Assembly (NCBI GenBank): GCA_039881045.1
Contig: JAYWVB010000035.1
Location: 186,001-250,000, forward strand
DNA: 64,000 nt
DNA from: Chaetomium olivaceum
Lineage: Eukaryota > Ascomycota > Sordariomycetes > Sordariales > Chaetomiaceae
Reading direction: 5' to 3'
The position numbers and the translations under genes are program-made. Every line of letters begins with the position of its first letter. Positions within the stretch are counted from its first letter, which is position 1. The notes below the pieces were generated by a model. The model was not told the origin of the DNA. It did not search any database and was given only the letters and a program-made list of their open reading frames with translations. This document shows, one piece after another, positions 1-11,702 of the stretch.

Positions 1-3000
1 ACACTTGGGGGCGGGGGTGCGCGTCGGTGATTTACCCTGAAGGGGCATGTCAGGCCGCCGCCGTCGGAAGCATGTCGGCGGCCGTGTTTTGTGTGTGATG
101 AGTATTGCTTGGGAGAGCTTGGGGTTCTTTAATCCCTCTCTCGTCATCGATGCTGATGAGCTGCATCCCTACTTCGTACATACCCGCTACTGTAAGCGAG
201 GGCGGAGGAGAGTTTCCCAGGGACGGTTTCTGTCTGTCTGCGCCGACCCCTTGGGCCCTTTCACCCGAGCACCTGTTTGGCTGCTGCTTGGCAGTACTGC
301 GGCAGCGTTTATTGTGGCTACCCCCTTACCGGGCGAAAGGCACTGGGATTTGCTGCCTCACGTACTCAACTCGAAAGGTAGTTTGGAATCCGGCGCACTG
401 GTTGGATGTGTTTTTTGTGGCAAGCATGCATTGTTGGTATCCAAAAAGCTCATTTGGGGAATCAAGCACATGGATCGAGATTTGGCACTCTGGGGCGATA
501 GTTGCGAGATCCGATCCAATGAATGCCAAGGCTTGTGAGACCTGGTTTACTCAACACCATTTTGATGGACTCTACACAGTAATGTATGTAGTATCCAAGA
601 CACAAACTCAACTCGCTGCGCCTGAACATACTGATCATGAGAACTAATGTCCTCTCTACCGGGTACTAGGGTAGTCGGGGTTGTTGGGGTGTCAGGACGG
701 GAACAGACGAGTGGGAGCTTGGTTTCCACATACAGATTACAAGCACGTATTCGTATGTACTTGCAAGGGTCACTCGTAGGGGGTTGATGCCGTGGTCCAT
801 CAGCTGAAGAGATTAGTTACCTAGTTAGTGAGCTCTTTCCAGCAGCAACGCTGCAGGCCCCCTTCACAGTCCTCGGTAGTTGGTCGGTACTACCGCCACG
901 GTGAGGAGACATTGCATCGGTGATGGGACCTCTGGCTCCGCGCAGGAAGCGGGGCTCTACGTGTCTGCCACCGCATGACATCGCTTTTGTCTCTTTGGGG
1001 ATTGAAGTGGCGACGGCGGAGGGTTCGGGAAGTTGTTTGTTTCACACTCATTGATGTCTTGGTTCGGGTTGGGCAAATATCGACAGTGAAACCTGGTCGA
1101 GGCTGGGAAGCCATCCGAGTTTGGGTTCCCATCTCACGTAACTCCTTTTCACACTACTTCGGGTGATCTTGCCCCGGACGTCGAATACATCCCTTAATAT
1201 GTGCTGTGTATTCGTACCGGCTAGACGAATCAGATGTGCTATTCAAACTCCGAGGGAAGCCGCCGGCCAGGCCTGCCAAGTTTGGTGTCAACTCGACGAA
1301 GGAAAGGTGGCTTGTGAAGCCCTACTGCCTGTGCGACACCCATGTCCCTCCGGAGACGTGCCCGTGGAGCCGAAAGCACGCGGCTCCCCTGCGAGGTGAA
1401 GCGTGGACAAGTACCGTTTCGGTCCGATAGGTCCTGCGGGACTTCACTATCCACATTGGAAATCGGGGAAAGGGGAATCAATCTGTCAGTTGGCGCCGGC
1501 AGCTGAAGCTTCGTCTGGCATTATGTGACAGGAAGGATTACTACTGTCACTTTCAACTTGGCGTTTTTTAGCGATGGGGCGGGTCGAGCTCCCCCTGCCC
1601 AGGTTGAAGGCTGGCGACACGACCCAAAATTTCTCATCTCATAGTTGGTTGGTGTTTTTGATATCGAAAGAGAATGCACTTCGCTTTTTCAGCCCTGTGG
1701 TGCGTGCCCGTTAGGTGACAATGTAAGCTCGAGCGTGTGGCTTTTTGGTTGATCCCCTTTCGACCGTTAAGCGGGTGTGGCGGGCCGCCAGTCGATGATC
1801 GGATCCAGATTCTTGGGAGTTTGGACATGGGACTTGGCGCGCGAATTCGTCGCCTGGGGCACTGCCGCTCTCATCTTGGTGCTCGGACACCAGCAGGCGT
1901 TGAGTATACACATTGCAACTTCCCCGGATAGCCAAGATTCCCTGTTCAAAGAGCCGAATCCCAGGAATGGTTGTCTCAATCGAGATGTGAGCGGCCGATG
2001 CACGGTCTCAAGACACCAAAGAGTCAACTCGGCCATCGAACATCCGCAGAACGCCAAGGATCGACGATGATGAGTGGAGATGGCAGGGCCTCCCCAGGCG
2101 CCCGAGATTTGCGGGGTGCAGGGGACGGATGTGTGGTGCTTAAGCGACGAGCATGGGCGCTCGTCACGCATTTTTGTGGGAGAGCACCTTTCATTGTCGT
2201 CGTTCGGAAAGAGGCACAGCCACGCCAGACGAGACTGAGAGAGAAGTTTGCTCCCGCCGGGCGAAAAAAAACCAATAGACCCAAAGTACACAGAGCTAAG
2301 GTAGCTGTCTTGATGAGATACTTCTCGGTCAAATCGAACCCGAACTTAAGAAAACAAAGTGGAACACAATCTCTGACTTTTGTCTTTATTTTTGGCAAAT
2401 CGAACACGAATTTAAGAAGTGGAACAAAATCTTTTGATTTTTGTCTTCTTTATTTTGGTGTATCATCTTTTCTGGCCAGAGGTAGGTTAGGTAGCTGACC
2501 TAAAGCCATCGGACAACTCGAGATCACCTCCGAAAATCAGTTCGGGGAGGGTAGGAGTTCGATGATTACCGACAAGTACCTTTTCCGCATCTTTCACAGT
2601 TGAAACTGGAGTCTCGCGTGGCACAACCTGATCTGGACCGGGGTGCCCATTGGCAGCTCCAAAAAAATGCGGTGCTTCATCGGGCAACTGCTGAACGGAG
2701 CAGAACATAACCCGGATAGAGAGGCTCGAGATTGAACCCGTCGTGCAGAAAAAGGCGGGCAACCGGTAGATGTGCCGCCATTGGAGCGGCAAAGGCACGG
2801 ATATTGCTACCTCAGCAGCAATACCGCGCCCTAATTAGGGAGTGTAGCGTAATGGATGTACATTGTACTCTATGTACGTTGTAAAAACATCGAGTCCCTT
2901 GCAGTCAGGAACGGACAGGTCCAGCACACCCAGGTGCCAGGTCTGCCCATTGCCGAGTGGGGCACTCCATCCGCTCTCGTTTATGCACCTTTACTTGGAA

Positions 3001-4878
3001 GCGTCGGGTTTAGTGTGCTTGTTGTCGCTCTGACGAGAGAAATCCGGGGAAGCTGTCATCGCTTGTCGAGCACGGTTCCCGAGGTCTCATTGATGACTTT
3101 CCCATATTTGGGCTGCAGCATCGCTTGGCTCTGAAGGGTGGCAGCTCCGAGACCACCTGCAGCAGTTGGATGCCAAGCCAAACCACTTTACTTTGTCAGT
3201 GGTTCCGTTTGATCAAGCAAACTGCGAACTGAAAGCGAGGTACATACATACCTAGTGGCGCTGCTGCTGGCTGGTAACGACGGGAGCATGAACTTCCCAT
3301 CCGGTCAAAGCACCTGGGCATGTGAGTCTGACGTAAATATTAAATAGTAAGCATGGCAAAAACTTGAAACCGATACGGATACGGCCAGTGGACATTGCTG
3401 TCCCTGTTCTGCCAATGGCATAACACATGGCACTGCAACTTGGGTTGGCTTGCGAGAGGAGAGCCAGGAGGAGACTGCGTGAATCCAGCCAAGGCCCCCA
3501 GGGCAGCTCAGGGCAGGGACCTGACTCGCTCTCCACTATTTCTCCCAAATCTGCAAGTGGAGCCGGCCGAGGTCTCCGCAGGTTCATCCTTCGTCCACCT
3601 CCACAAACCCCACACTTCCACCATGCCATCTCCCCGCACCATCCGTCCATCTGTTCTGCACTGCACCGGCCCCCGGGACGGGATTGCACCCGCCATCTAT
3701 TATGCTCGAGGATCACACCTTATGGGATGGATTAAGAGCTTGTTTGGCATTGAATTGTTTTGAGTCCCGAATCCAGACAAGATACTTCCGTACCTTACCT
3801 TACCGCACCACACCGCACCGCATCTGCCATGGGCTTTGCTTCCTTTTCCTGACACTCTAACTACGAATACTGTGTACGGAATACAGACTCTGTACAGCTT
3901 TCCACTCCTCATCGAGCCGGCGCATTCCCTGCTCTCGACATGGCCCCGGACAGGGAACAGTTTCGCCCGAATCCCAGCAATTGACTCTCCACATTTCTGT
4001 TGCGAGCCGTCTTTTTCAACCCCAAGCTCTTGCTGTCAAGCCCTGCATCGAATGCCACGGGGCAACAACCTTTTGATGGTATGTGCGCAGGCAATGAAGC
4101 TGTCGATGGTGCGGTGAACGGTGAACCAGCGAAGCCCCATGACCTTCCAACCCCGGTCTAGGATGAATGTGAAGGTTTCCCCGTTTAAATCCAGGACAGG
4201 GCCACATGCAAATGCCCCAAAAACACGCGGTGCCCCTTTCATACCCGGCTGCTTAACCGATGCCGCGTCTTTTCGTTCCTCTTCAATCCGACTACTTTAC
4301 TACTTTACATTTTTCTACTTCTCACACGGCTGGAACCAACCATCGTCTCTGCCTGGATATCTCACCTCTTTCGACCTCCTGGCTGTGCGAGGCGCCTATC
4401 CGCCAATCGAAAGCTGACGCGCCCATGTTCGACTTTCTTGGGCAGTCGGCTAACACAGCATCTTGCAGGCAAAGAAATGAACAACTGTGACACCGTTTTC
4501 TGAACGCCGCTTTCATACTCGGTACAGCTTGCAGCCACTTTCACCACTCCTGGCCCCGACGACTTGCGCATCTCCAGTAGCAACACGGAATCGTCAACAG
4601 AAGGCAAAAGTTGGGTTTCCCGGAGCGGCTCAGTGCGCAAACGCTTCTCTACACCAGTGCCACCACGAATTCGAATCGGCCAGGGTCAACATTTGGTTTG
4701 ACAGCTGATACGTTTGCGTGACCATCTTCTCAAGCGGGAGACTACCCCACGCCCTGTTCAGACACCATCCATCGCAAGGAATCATGCCCCAAAGTAAACG
4801 GTGACTGCAGCGTACAGCTTCCTGGTGGGAACCCAGCACTGCACTTCAGGCGAGCGGCGTGGAGACACACCCGACAAG
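1..4878. other. gene-poor region, no supportable gene
   Basis: Both strands carry only short open frames (the longest about 180 codons), with no recognisable family, no consistent intron structure and mutual overlap on opposite strands. The stretch holds one degenerate direct duplication (listed separately). I see no terminal inverted repeat, transposase or reverse-transcriptase motif. The last several hundred bases are presumably the promoter and 5' leader of the downstream zinc-cluster regulator. Confidence 0.6.
2331..2458. repeat. degenerate direct duplication of a ~63-bp unit
   Basis: Copy 1 (2331-2395) and copy 2 (2397-2458) both run from AAATCGAAC through GTGGAACA and a T-rich TTTTGTCTT block to TTTTGG. 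They differ by scattered substitutions and a short gap. This is a local tandem duplication in non-coding, relatively AT-rich DNA. No coding role is visible. Confidence 0.8.
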
Positions 4879-7857
4879 ATGGCTCAGCCATACGAACCCA
4901 GAGCGGTAACACCACTGCCTCGCATACCGCTAGCCCCCATGCCGCGGCCCCAGGTTAGCATCGAGCGCCTTCCCACGCGCCGCATGAGTAACGAGCCCCG
5001 GGAATCCATGAATTGCAAATCGTGTCGAAAGCGCAAGGTATGTGGGCGGCTTTGACGCTTTACGGGCCCTTTATGGGCATCACCACTCCTCTGCTGCAGA
5101 GCGAATGTAAGCTAATGCCAGGGGATGTAGATCAAGTGCAACCGGCTTCGCCCCGCCTGCGAGGCATGCCAGGTTTTTCAATGTCCGTGTATATACGGTA
5201 TGTTTTTCTTTCTGACGGATCTGTGTTTTTCACGCACCCGTCTTTTCTCACACGACGCCACAGATGCCGTTCCAAAAAAGAGAGGTCCAAAAACCGACGT
5301 ATTGGAAGCTCTATTGAAGAGAGTGGATGGGTTAGAAGCCCGACTAAAGGACAAGAAGGCGGACGCCGAGGCAGAAGGCTCCGAAAGTGCCGTGGTAGAC
5401 GCCCCTGAAGCATCCACCTCGACCCAGTCAGCATCAAACGCAGTATCTGGAGCGGCAGCCGATGCTGGCCAGGAACCTCAAGACACGATCGTATTTTCTC
5501 CGGCCCAGTCGAAGTGAGCAGCCCCATCTCTCGCACCGCATGGTTCAGTCTAACCTCACGTAGTGAGCAATCTCCTGAACCCCATCCCGATACATTACTC
5601 GACATCTACTTTACCCGTTTCCACGACAAACCCTTTTATATCTTCGATGAGTCCACCTTACGGCAACGTCTGCAACTCGAACAAGTACCCGGCTACCTGG
5701 TTCACGCCATTTATGCGGTAGCTGCTAGGTGAGCCGACAACGGCCGAGCCTGCTTGTCCCTACCTCGTGTACTGACGTGGCTGTTTAGATATGCGCCCCA
5801 CCCGAGTGGCTACCAGTCCGCTGTGAAACTCAGCGAGGAGTATGCCGCCAAATCGAGATTGGAGATGGACACAGACGACCCATCTGTGGATGCACTACAG
5901 GCCCTCGTGCTTCTCGTAACAGCCTTTACAGCCTCGGGAAAGGGGAAAAAGGCGTACATGTTGTTGAGTATGTCCCCTCGGGACCCTTTGCAGCGCTAAA
6001 GCAAAGAAAGCTGACGGTCTTGTAGCAAGCGCTGTTGGCATGGCCATGGCCTTGGAGCTGCATCGGGAGCTGGACATGAGCGCCCGTGTTACACCAATCG
6101 AACGAGAAAGCCGCCGACGGCTATTCTGGACCTGTTACCTCCTTGACCGTTTTATGTCCTGCGGCTCGAAGCGCCCGTCTCTAATCTCAGACCGGGCCAT
6201 ACTTTTACGACTCCCATGCTGGTTCCCCAGCCCGAACTCGATGCCCATGGAAGGGGACTTCTTTCAAAGCTATACGAACCTCCAGCACCTACAAGGCGGG
6301 GGCAAGAAGTCCCAGGGGAGCAACGGCATGCTCATCGACATATGCCGTATACTCGGCACGACAAATCAGTATTTGGCAGCTGGAGGGGTCAAGGGCGATT
6401 CTCATTTTCCGTGGCACTCACTATCCAACCTCTCCAAGATCCGCCAGGACTTGGATGTATGGGCGTCAGGAACAGAGGACGTCTTTTCCAGCGTGGAATC
6501 ACTGTTCGGGCAACCGGATTCCACGGTGCTCGTGCTTAGCAAGCTGATCTATCATCTTATTCACTGCCTCATCTACCGCCCCTTCCTACCCATCGATCTC
6601 GCGGAGCTGGCAGGGACCGGGCAACACCAATCCTGGCAGATCGAAGCCACGAACATGTGCTTTCTCCACGCGAACGCCATTGCGGAGCTCGTGGAACTCG
6701 GCAAGCAAACAGCATCGGTCGAGTGGCCTGCCTTTGTGGGTTACTGCATCTGCACAGCCGGCACAGTACATATTCACGGCGCCCATTACAGTCGGATAGG
6801 CTCTGCCGGCGACATGAACGTGTTCAGGTCCTCAACCGACTTCCTGTCAAGGGAAATGCAGCAACTAAGCGAGCTGCGATACGCTTGGGCAAGCGTCCAA
6901 CACCAGCGTGAGACTCTGCAGGGAATTTACCACGCCCATTCGGAGCTCGTCAAGAGTCTCTCCCAGAGCCCCATGCGGTACTCGCCAGTATTCACCCTCG
7001 AAGACTTCTTTGACAGATATTCCAACATTGGAGGGCCAGGAGGGCAAAGCTTTAGTTTCGACTCGGCGAATCTGAGCCTTGCCGATGTTGTGGTAGACTT
7101 CACAACCGATACATATCCGGGCCAGGGCCTCTATGCCCCTCGGGTCAGCCCCTCGGATCCTGGGCCGTCTCGGCCCAACAAGAGAAAGAACACGGCGCCA
7201 TCAGGCCGCCCGAGGCCGGACCTCAAAAATTTAATGACTCTCAACAACATGAACCCCCCACCTGCGCCGTCCTTATCTACGCCATCGACCGCAAACCGGC
7301 CGCTCTTCTCACCGGGGTCACTGCCACCCCAGCCATCACCGGGGATCCTACACACGCCAACCTCGCTTAACTCGGCTCACGGGTCTCTCCAACAAAACCG
7401 ACGGCTGAGCATGTCGCATGGCAGCGCTAACGGGAACGGCCTTGCGGACTTCTCGCTCGGTAACAGCGCGAGCAACCAGTCGGCCGACATGCCCCATGGA
7501 TTCCCCAGCATGGGGAACAGCGCCTTCAACCCGTCTTTTAGCTTTGGCCAGCTCCCCGGATCCGCACCCGGCCCCACCGGCGCGCCGCAGAACTTCGACC
7601 CCATGTTTGGCGGGATACCCACCAATGCCTTTGGCACGCCCACCCCGTGGCACGGCGAAGAGAACGGGCGAGCGGCGGGAGTAGGGGCTACGCCCAAAGA
7701 TACGAGCCCAAACGAGAGCGCAGCCACGACGGGGCCGGGGGAAGAGAAGGATCCGTTCCTGAGCCTGCTGGAGCAGCTGGCCGAGAATGAGTCGTTTATG
7801 GGCGGCGGGGGTAATGAGTTGGAGTTCTTTTTGAATGGGGCGCCTACTTCGGGGTGA
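4879..7857 (+). CDS. Zn(II)2Cys6 fungal-specific transcription factor
   Basis: Predicted nuclear DNA-binding regulator of about 883 residues. Six exons: 4879-5037, 5131-5197, 5264-5513, 5564-5728, 5789-5967 and 6026-7857; all junctions are GT-AG and phase-consistent. The zinc cluster is split by intron 1: exon 1 ends CKSCRKRK and exon 2 supplies the remaining cysteines (CNRLRPACEACQ...CPC). A basic RGPK linker and a heptad-like coiled coil (LEALLKRVDGLEARL) follow, then a middle-homology fungal_trans domain of roughly residues 170-550 (HPDTLLDIYFTRFHDKPF; RRRLFWTCYLLDRF). The C-terminal ~300 residues are low-complexity and rich in P, S, N and G, as expected of an activation region. The ATG at 4879 is the first Met giving a normal N-terminus; a downstream in-frame Met also precedes the cluster. 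The target pathway cannot be told from sequence. I do not equate it with XlnR or any named regulator. Confidence 0.92.
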
Positions 7858-8305
7858 TGGTGAGGGGGTTAATGGAGAGGGATGGGCGGACTTGGATATA
7901 CCCATATGTGGACATTGAGAGGCAAAAGGGGTTGGTTTTCTAGCGTGGAGTTGGTGAAGCGTGTTTGTCTTGTATAAAAGGGTAGGCTAGCGTGTGTACA
8001 AATGGTTTGGGGTAAATGCTCGCCAACTAAACGGGTTACGAATACAACGTACGTCGCTGATGTAGTTCTATAGCATCTAATTTACGATGTTGATAAGCTA
8101 TGTCTTGCTCTGGTCAACTTTCCGGTATTCTCATATTGACGTGATGAATCTTTATTTGAGCTCGAATCGCATCTTTCATGACTACATAAATCTTAAATCA
8201 TAACAGTGGTGGGGTATCTCTATAGCAAGCAACCGACCGTGATACCAAACCGAGGCGCCTTGCCACGCCATCCTTCGTCATATATCATAATCATAAATAT
8301 CATCC
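7858..8305. other. convergent intergenic region (3' UTRs)
   Basis: Lies between the stop codons of the zinc-cluster regulator (+) and the rhodopsin-transporter gene (-). It is AT-richer than its flanks. No further gene is seen. Confidence 0.7.
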
Positions 8306-11300
8306 TCAGTCCTGCAATATCCTCGTATCCAAAACCTGGCTTTCCCAAGGCGCCTCCTCCTGCTGTTGTTGTTGCTGTTGTTGCTGTTGCTGTTGCTGAT
8401 CCTGACCACTCAACCGCCGACTAGACCCAACATCCGGAGACAACGACTGCCTCGAATCAGGCCAGCCCGGTTGCAACCGCTCTCCCGGCGAACCACTCTC
8501 ACTTACTACCCCTTGACCACTACCACCACCAGAACCACCAGACAAACTCACACCCCCCTCTACACCACCCCCGCCCCCTTCCACATCCTCTACCCTTCCA
8601 CTCCCCCCACCATCCCCCCACACCGCACTGCCATTACCATTACCATTACCCCTCCCCGGCCTCGCAGGCGGCACATCCGCCAGCGCCCTCGCCCCCCTGA
8701 CCACCCCCAAAAACACCGGAAACACCCCGGCCCCGACCATCAGCACCACCACCACCACCATCGACACCTGCACGCTCCCGCCCCGCTTCACGATCCCGTA
8801 CGCCACAAACGGCCACACCCCGGGCCCACACCCGCCCATGGTCAGCCAGGCCGACGCCTGCTTGGTGCGCACGCCCTGCCCGCGCAGGCCGAGCGAGAAG
8901 ATCAGCGGCCAGATGGGGCCTTCGGCGAGGTAGAATAGCATTATGGGGACGGTGGCCAGGTTGGGGTTGGTGGTGGGGGCGGGGAGGAGGACGGTGGTTA
9001 GCGCGGAGACGGCGGCGAGGGTGGTGCTGGCCAGGAGGAGGGTTCGTGCGGTGGGGAGGTGCCGGAGGTGGCGGAGGAAGGAGTTGTTTGGAGGGGGGTT
9101 GGTGGGAGCGTTGGTGGTGGTGGTGGTGGTGGGGGGTTGGTGGTTGTGGTGGTGGTGGTGGTGGGCGCGGGCGCGGAGGATGCAGATGGCGCCGGCGAGA
9201 AAGCGCGAGAGAGCGAAGGCGGTGTGGGCGAGCAGGAGGTAGTTGGGTAGAGAGAGGGCAAGGCCGGGGGGGCGGGCGCCGGATTGGGAGGTGGCGAGGG
9301 CCAGGCTCGGGTTGGTGGTGAAGGAGGTGATGAGCTGCTCGAAGAAGAGGGACATGTTTTCTTGGGCCGACACGTAGCACCATTGGGCAAGCACGGCGAG
9401 GGAGATGGTCCAGGTGCGGAGGGAGATGTTGGCGATGGATTTCTGCGAGGGGTTGACCGGGCAGCGCGAGGCGAGGTCGGCCAGCTCGGCGTCGCGCACT
9501 TCGGGGAGGGGCATGTAGTAGAACAAGAGGGCGAGGAGGACCGAGAGTAAAGTGACCGATAGATAGGTCCATTGGACGTCGATCAGCGTGGTGGAATCGA
9601 CGGTGCCTGCGGGCCCTTCGAGGCGGGCGACGAAGAAGACGCGGTCGGCGAGCAGGCCGCTCAGCACGCTGCCGACGGCCTGGACGCCTTGGGCTAATAG
9701 CAAGCGGGCGTCGGCGTACTCGGGCGGGCCGCACAGCACCAGGAAGGGGTTGGCGGCGGTCTCGAGCACGGCCAAGCCAAAACCGACGACGAAGGTGCTC
9801 GCCATAAACCCGCCGTACGCGCCCACCACGGCCCCGGGCCAGAACATGATAGTCCCGACGCCGTAGATAAGCAGCCCCACCATGAACGTCGCCTTGAACC
9901 CGCCGATCGACTCATCCCCGGCTCTCTTCCCGCGCCTTCTTTTCATCCTCACTCCCTTGGCCCTCTTCCGCCTCCTCTCCCTATCCCCACCACCACCGCC
10001 ACCACCACCACCAACCCCACCCCCCTCCCCATCCCCATGCCCATCCCTCCTAGTCCGATGATGCTCATCATGCCTCAACAACCACCCCCCCACCACCAAC
10101 GGCCCGAGTAAATACCCCCCGCCAAAATACACCGCCGTCAGACTCAGCACCTGCGCACGAGAAATCTGTGCCACAGCCGCGACCGCGCCGTTGAGGGTGT
10201 TGAGCAGGCCGTACGAAAACCCCCAGAGGAAAAAGAGGATGCTGGCGAGGGTGTTGTAGCGGAGGGATTCGGCCGGGGTGGTGGTGAGGAGGTTTCTGCG
10301 GCGGGGGAGGGTGATGAAGTTGGGGGTGTTGTTTTGGGTGGTGGTGGTGTTGGGGTTGTGGTGCGAGGTGGAGTTGCGGTGCGAGTGGCGCGAGTTGCTG
10401 CGGCGGCTGAGGTTGGGGGACGTTCCGCCTGCTGCTGATATCCGGGGGAAAGGGGGATGCTGCTGGTGGTGGGTGGCGGTTGGGTTGGAGGGGGAGGTGG
10501 AGAGGAAGTCGCGGATGGAGATGTCGTCGGAGGCGGAAGCGGGAGTTGGTACGTCGTTCTCGGCGGGCGGGGTTAGGGAGAGGGTTGGTGCTGGGGCGCT
10601 TAGCCCGGTGCTGGCGAGCATGGCGCCGATGGATAGGCTGCCGCCGCCGCCGCCGCCGCCACGCTGGTGGTCATCCTTGGTGGTGCTGGTGCTGCTGCTG
10701 GTGCCGGTGGCGCGGGTGCTGCTGCGTAGGGTACCGTCCGGGTCGACTAGCATGGCCGGCAGGATGCGGATGATGAGCGGTTTGAGGGTCGGGATGCACG
10801 CGCAGATGATGCCCACGTTGACCTCGACGGCCGACCACATCAGTGAGAGGGAAGCGTTCCACGAGAAGCCGGCGCTGCGGCCGAAGGTGGCCATGGGGTC
10901 CATCGAGGAGGTCGTCGGGACGTGGTCGATGGCCCGCTGGAGGTAGTAGATGCGGACGACGTCGACAATGGTCACGAATACGCCCAGCGCGAACGTCATG
11001 ACTAAGATGGTCTTTTGGCGTGGGGGCAACCGCATGCCGGTGAGCACGGGGATGGGCAGGGCAAGGATGGCGAGGTCGGTCGTGATGTTGACCGGGGCCG
11101 AGCAGATGAATTCGGTGAGCAGCGGGATGCAGCGGGCGGCCGTGACACTGAGATCCCATGCCGCATTGGTTGGGTCGCACTGGAAGATGTTCATGAAGGT
11201 CAGGATAGTTCCCGCAACGTTGACGATGGCCAAGACGGCCCATGACGCCAGGCGGAGGACCTTGAGCGTGTTCTTGGACAGGCGCAGGTAAAATATGAGA

Positions 11301-11702
11301 ATGGACGTCTTGGTCGCCATCAAGGCCGGGTTCTAGACGTCGGTTATTAAACTGGATACCTAAAAACAGACTCGGAGGGATACGCACGTAGAGGATGGAG
11401 AAGACATATTCGGCCGTCCTCAGGCCGGCCATTTTCTCCGGTTCGATATCTTCATCGTGTCTCCCCAGGCCGTATACGGTGCCGAGGTCGATGCTCAAAC
11501 TCAGAAACAGGGCGAGCAGCCAGGCCAGCACGATCATGTAGTCGTCCCAGGCGGCCCGGCGGACGATGCCGACGCGGGAGACCATGCGAGCGGCGACGAA
11601 CAGGGTCGACAGGGCCAGCGTGGCCGTCGTCACGGCGAACACGACGGGGCCGCGGCCGGGGACGCCATCGTCGTCTTGATCCCCTGTGTCCTGGTTGGAC
11701 AT
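8306..11702 (-). CDS. fusion: Pth11-like rhodopsin domain + fucose-permease-type MFS transporter
   Basis: Two exons, 11702-11388 and 11332-8306; the 55-bp intron has donor GTGCGT and acceptor CTAG, phase 0. It encodes about 1,113 residues. Residues ~15-300 form a seven-helix fungal rhodopsin (Pth11-like) domain, with DDYMIVLAW after helix 2 and NITTDLAILALPIPVL. There is no CFEM cysteine domain. Residues ~309-463 are a Ser/Gly/His/Asn-rich linker. From ~464 a 12-helix MFS domain of the fucose:H+ symporter (FHS) type begins: FFLWGFSYGLLN in helix 1 and the family hallmark ETAANPF. Its loops contain Gly, Arg/Lys, His and Thr runs. The C-terminal tail has a 13-residue polyglutamine. The two halves share one uninterrupted frame with no stop. 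Known: Pth11-like proteins are receptor candidates and FHS proteins carry sugars. Inference: a sensor-transporter acting in the plasma membrane. Substrate unknown. Two separate genes remain possible if a stop or intron was lost in assembly. Confidence 0.8.
8360..8398 (-). repeat. CAG/CAA triplet run encoding 13 glutamines
   Basis: A mixed CAG/CAA run near the C-terminus of the rhodopsin-transporter fusion, directly followed by two Glu codons. Because the codons are mixed it is expected to be less slippage-prone than pure CAG. Confidence 0.9.

Noticed and set aside
1767..2498. Opposing ~175-codon open frames in the left arm
   Set aside because: Mutually overlapping, no recognisable motif, and they run into the T-rich duplicated segment; likely chance frames.
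4879..7857. Naming the zinc-cluster gene as a known pathway regulator such as XlnR
   Set aside because: The DNA-binding domain does not match the XlnR-type cluster I know; only the superfamily is supported.
8646..9734. Long Arg/Pro-rich open frame overlapping the fusion gene on the same strand
   Set aside because: It is an out-of-frame shadow of the GC-rich transporter coding sequence; its composition is biased and no domain is visible.
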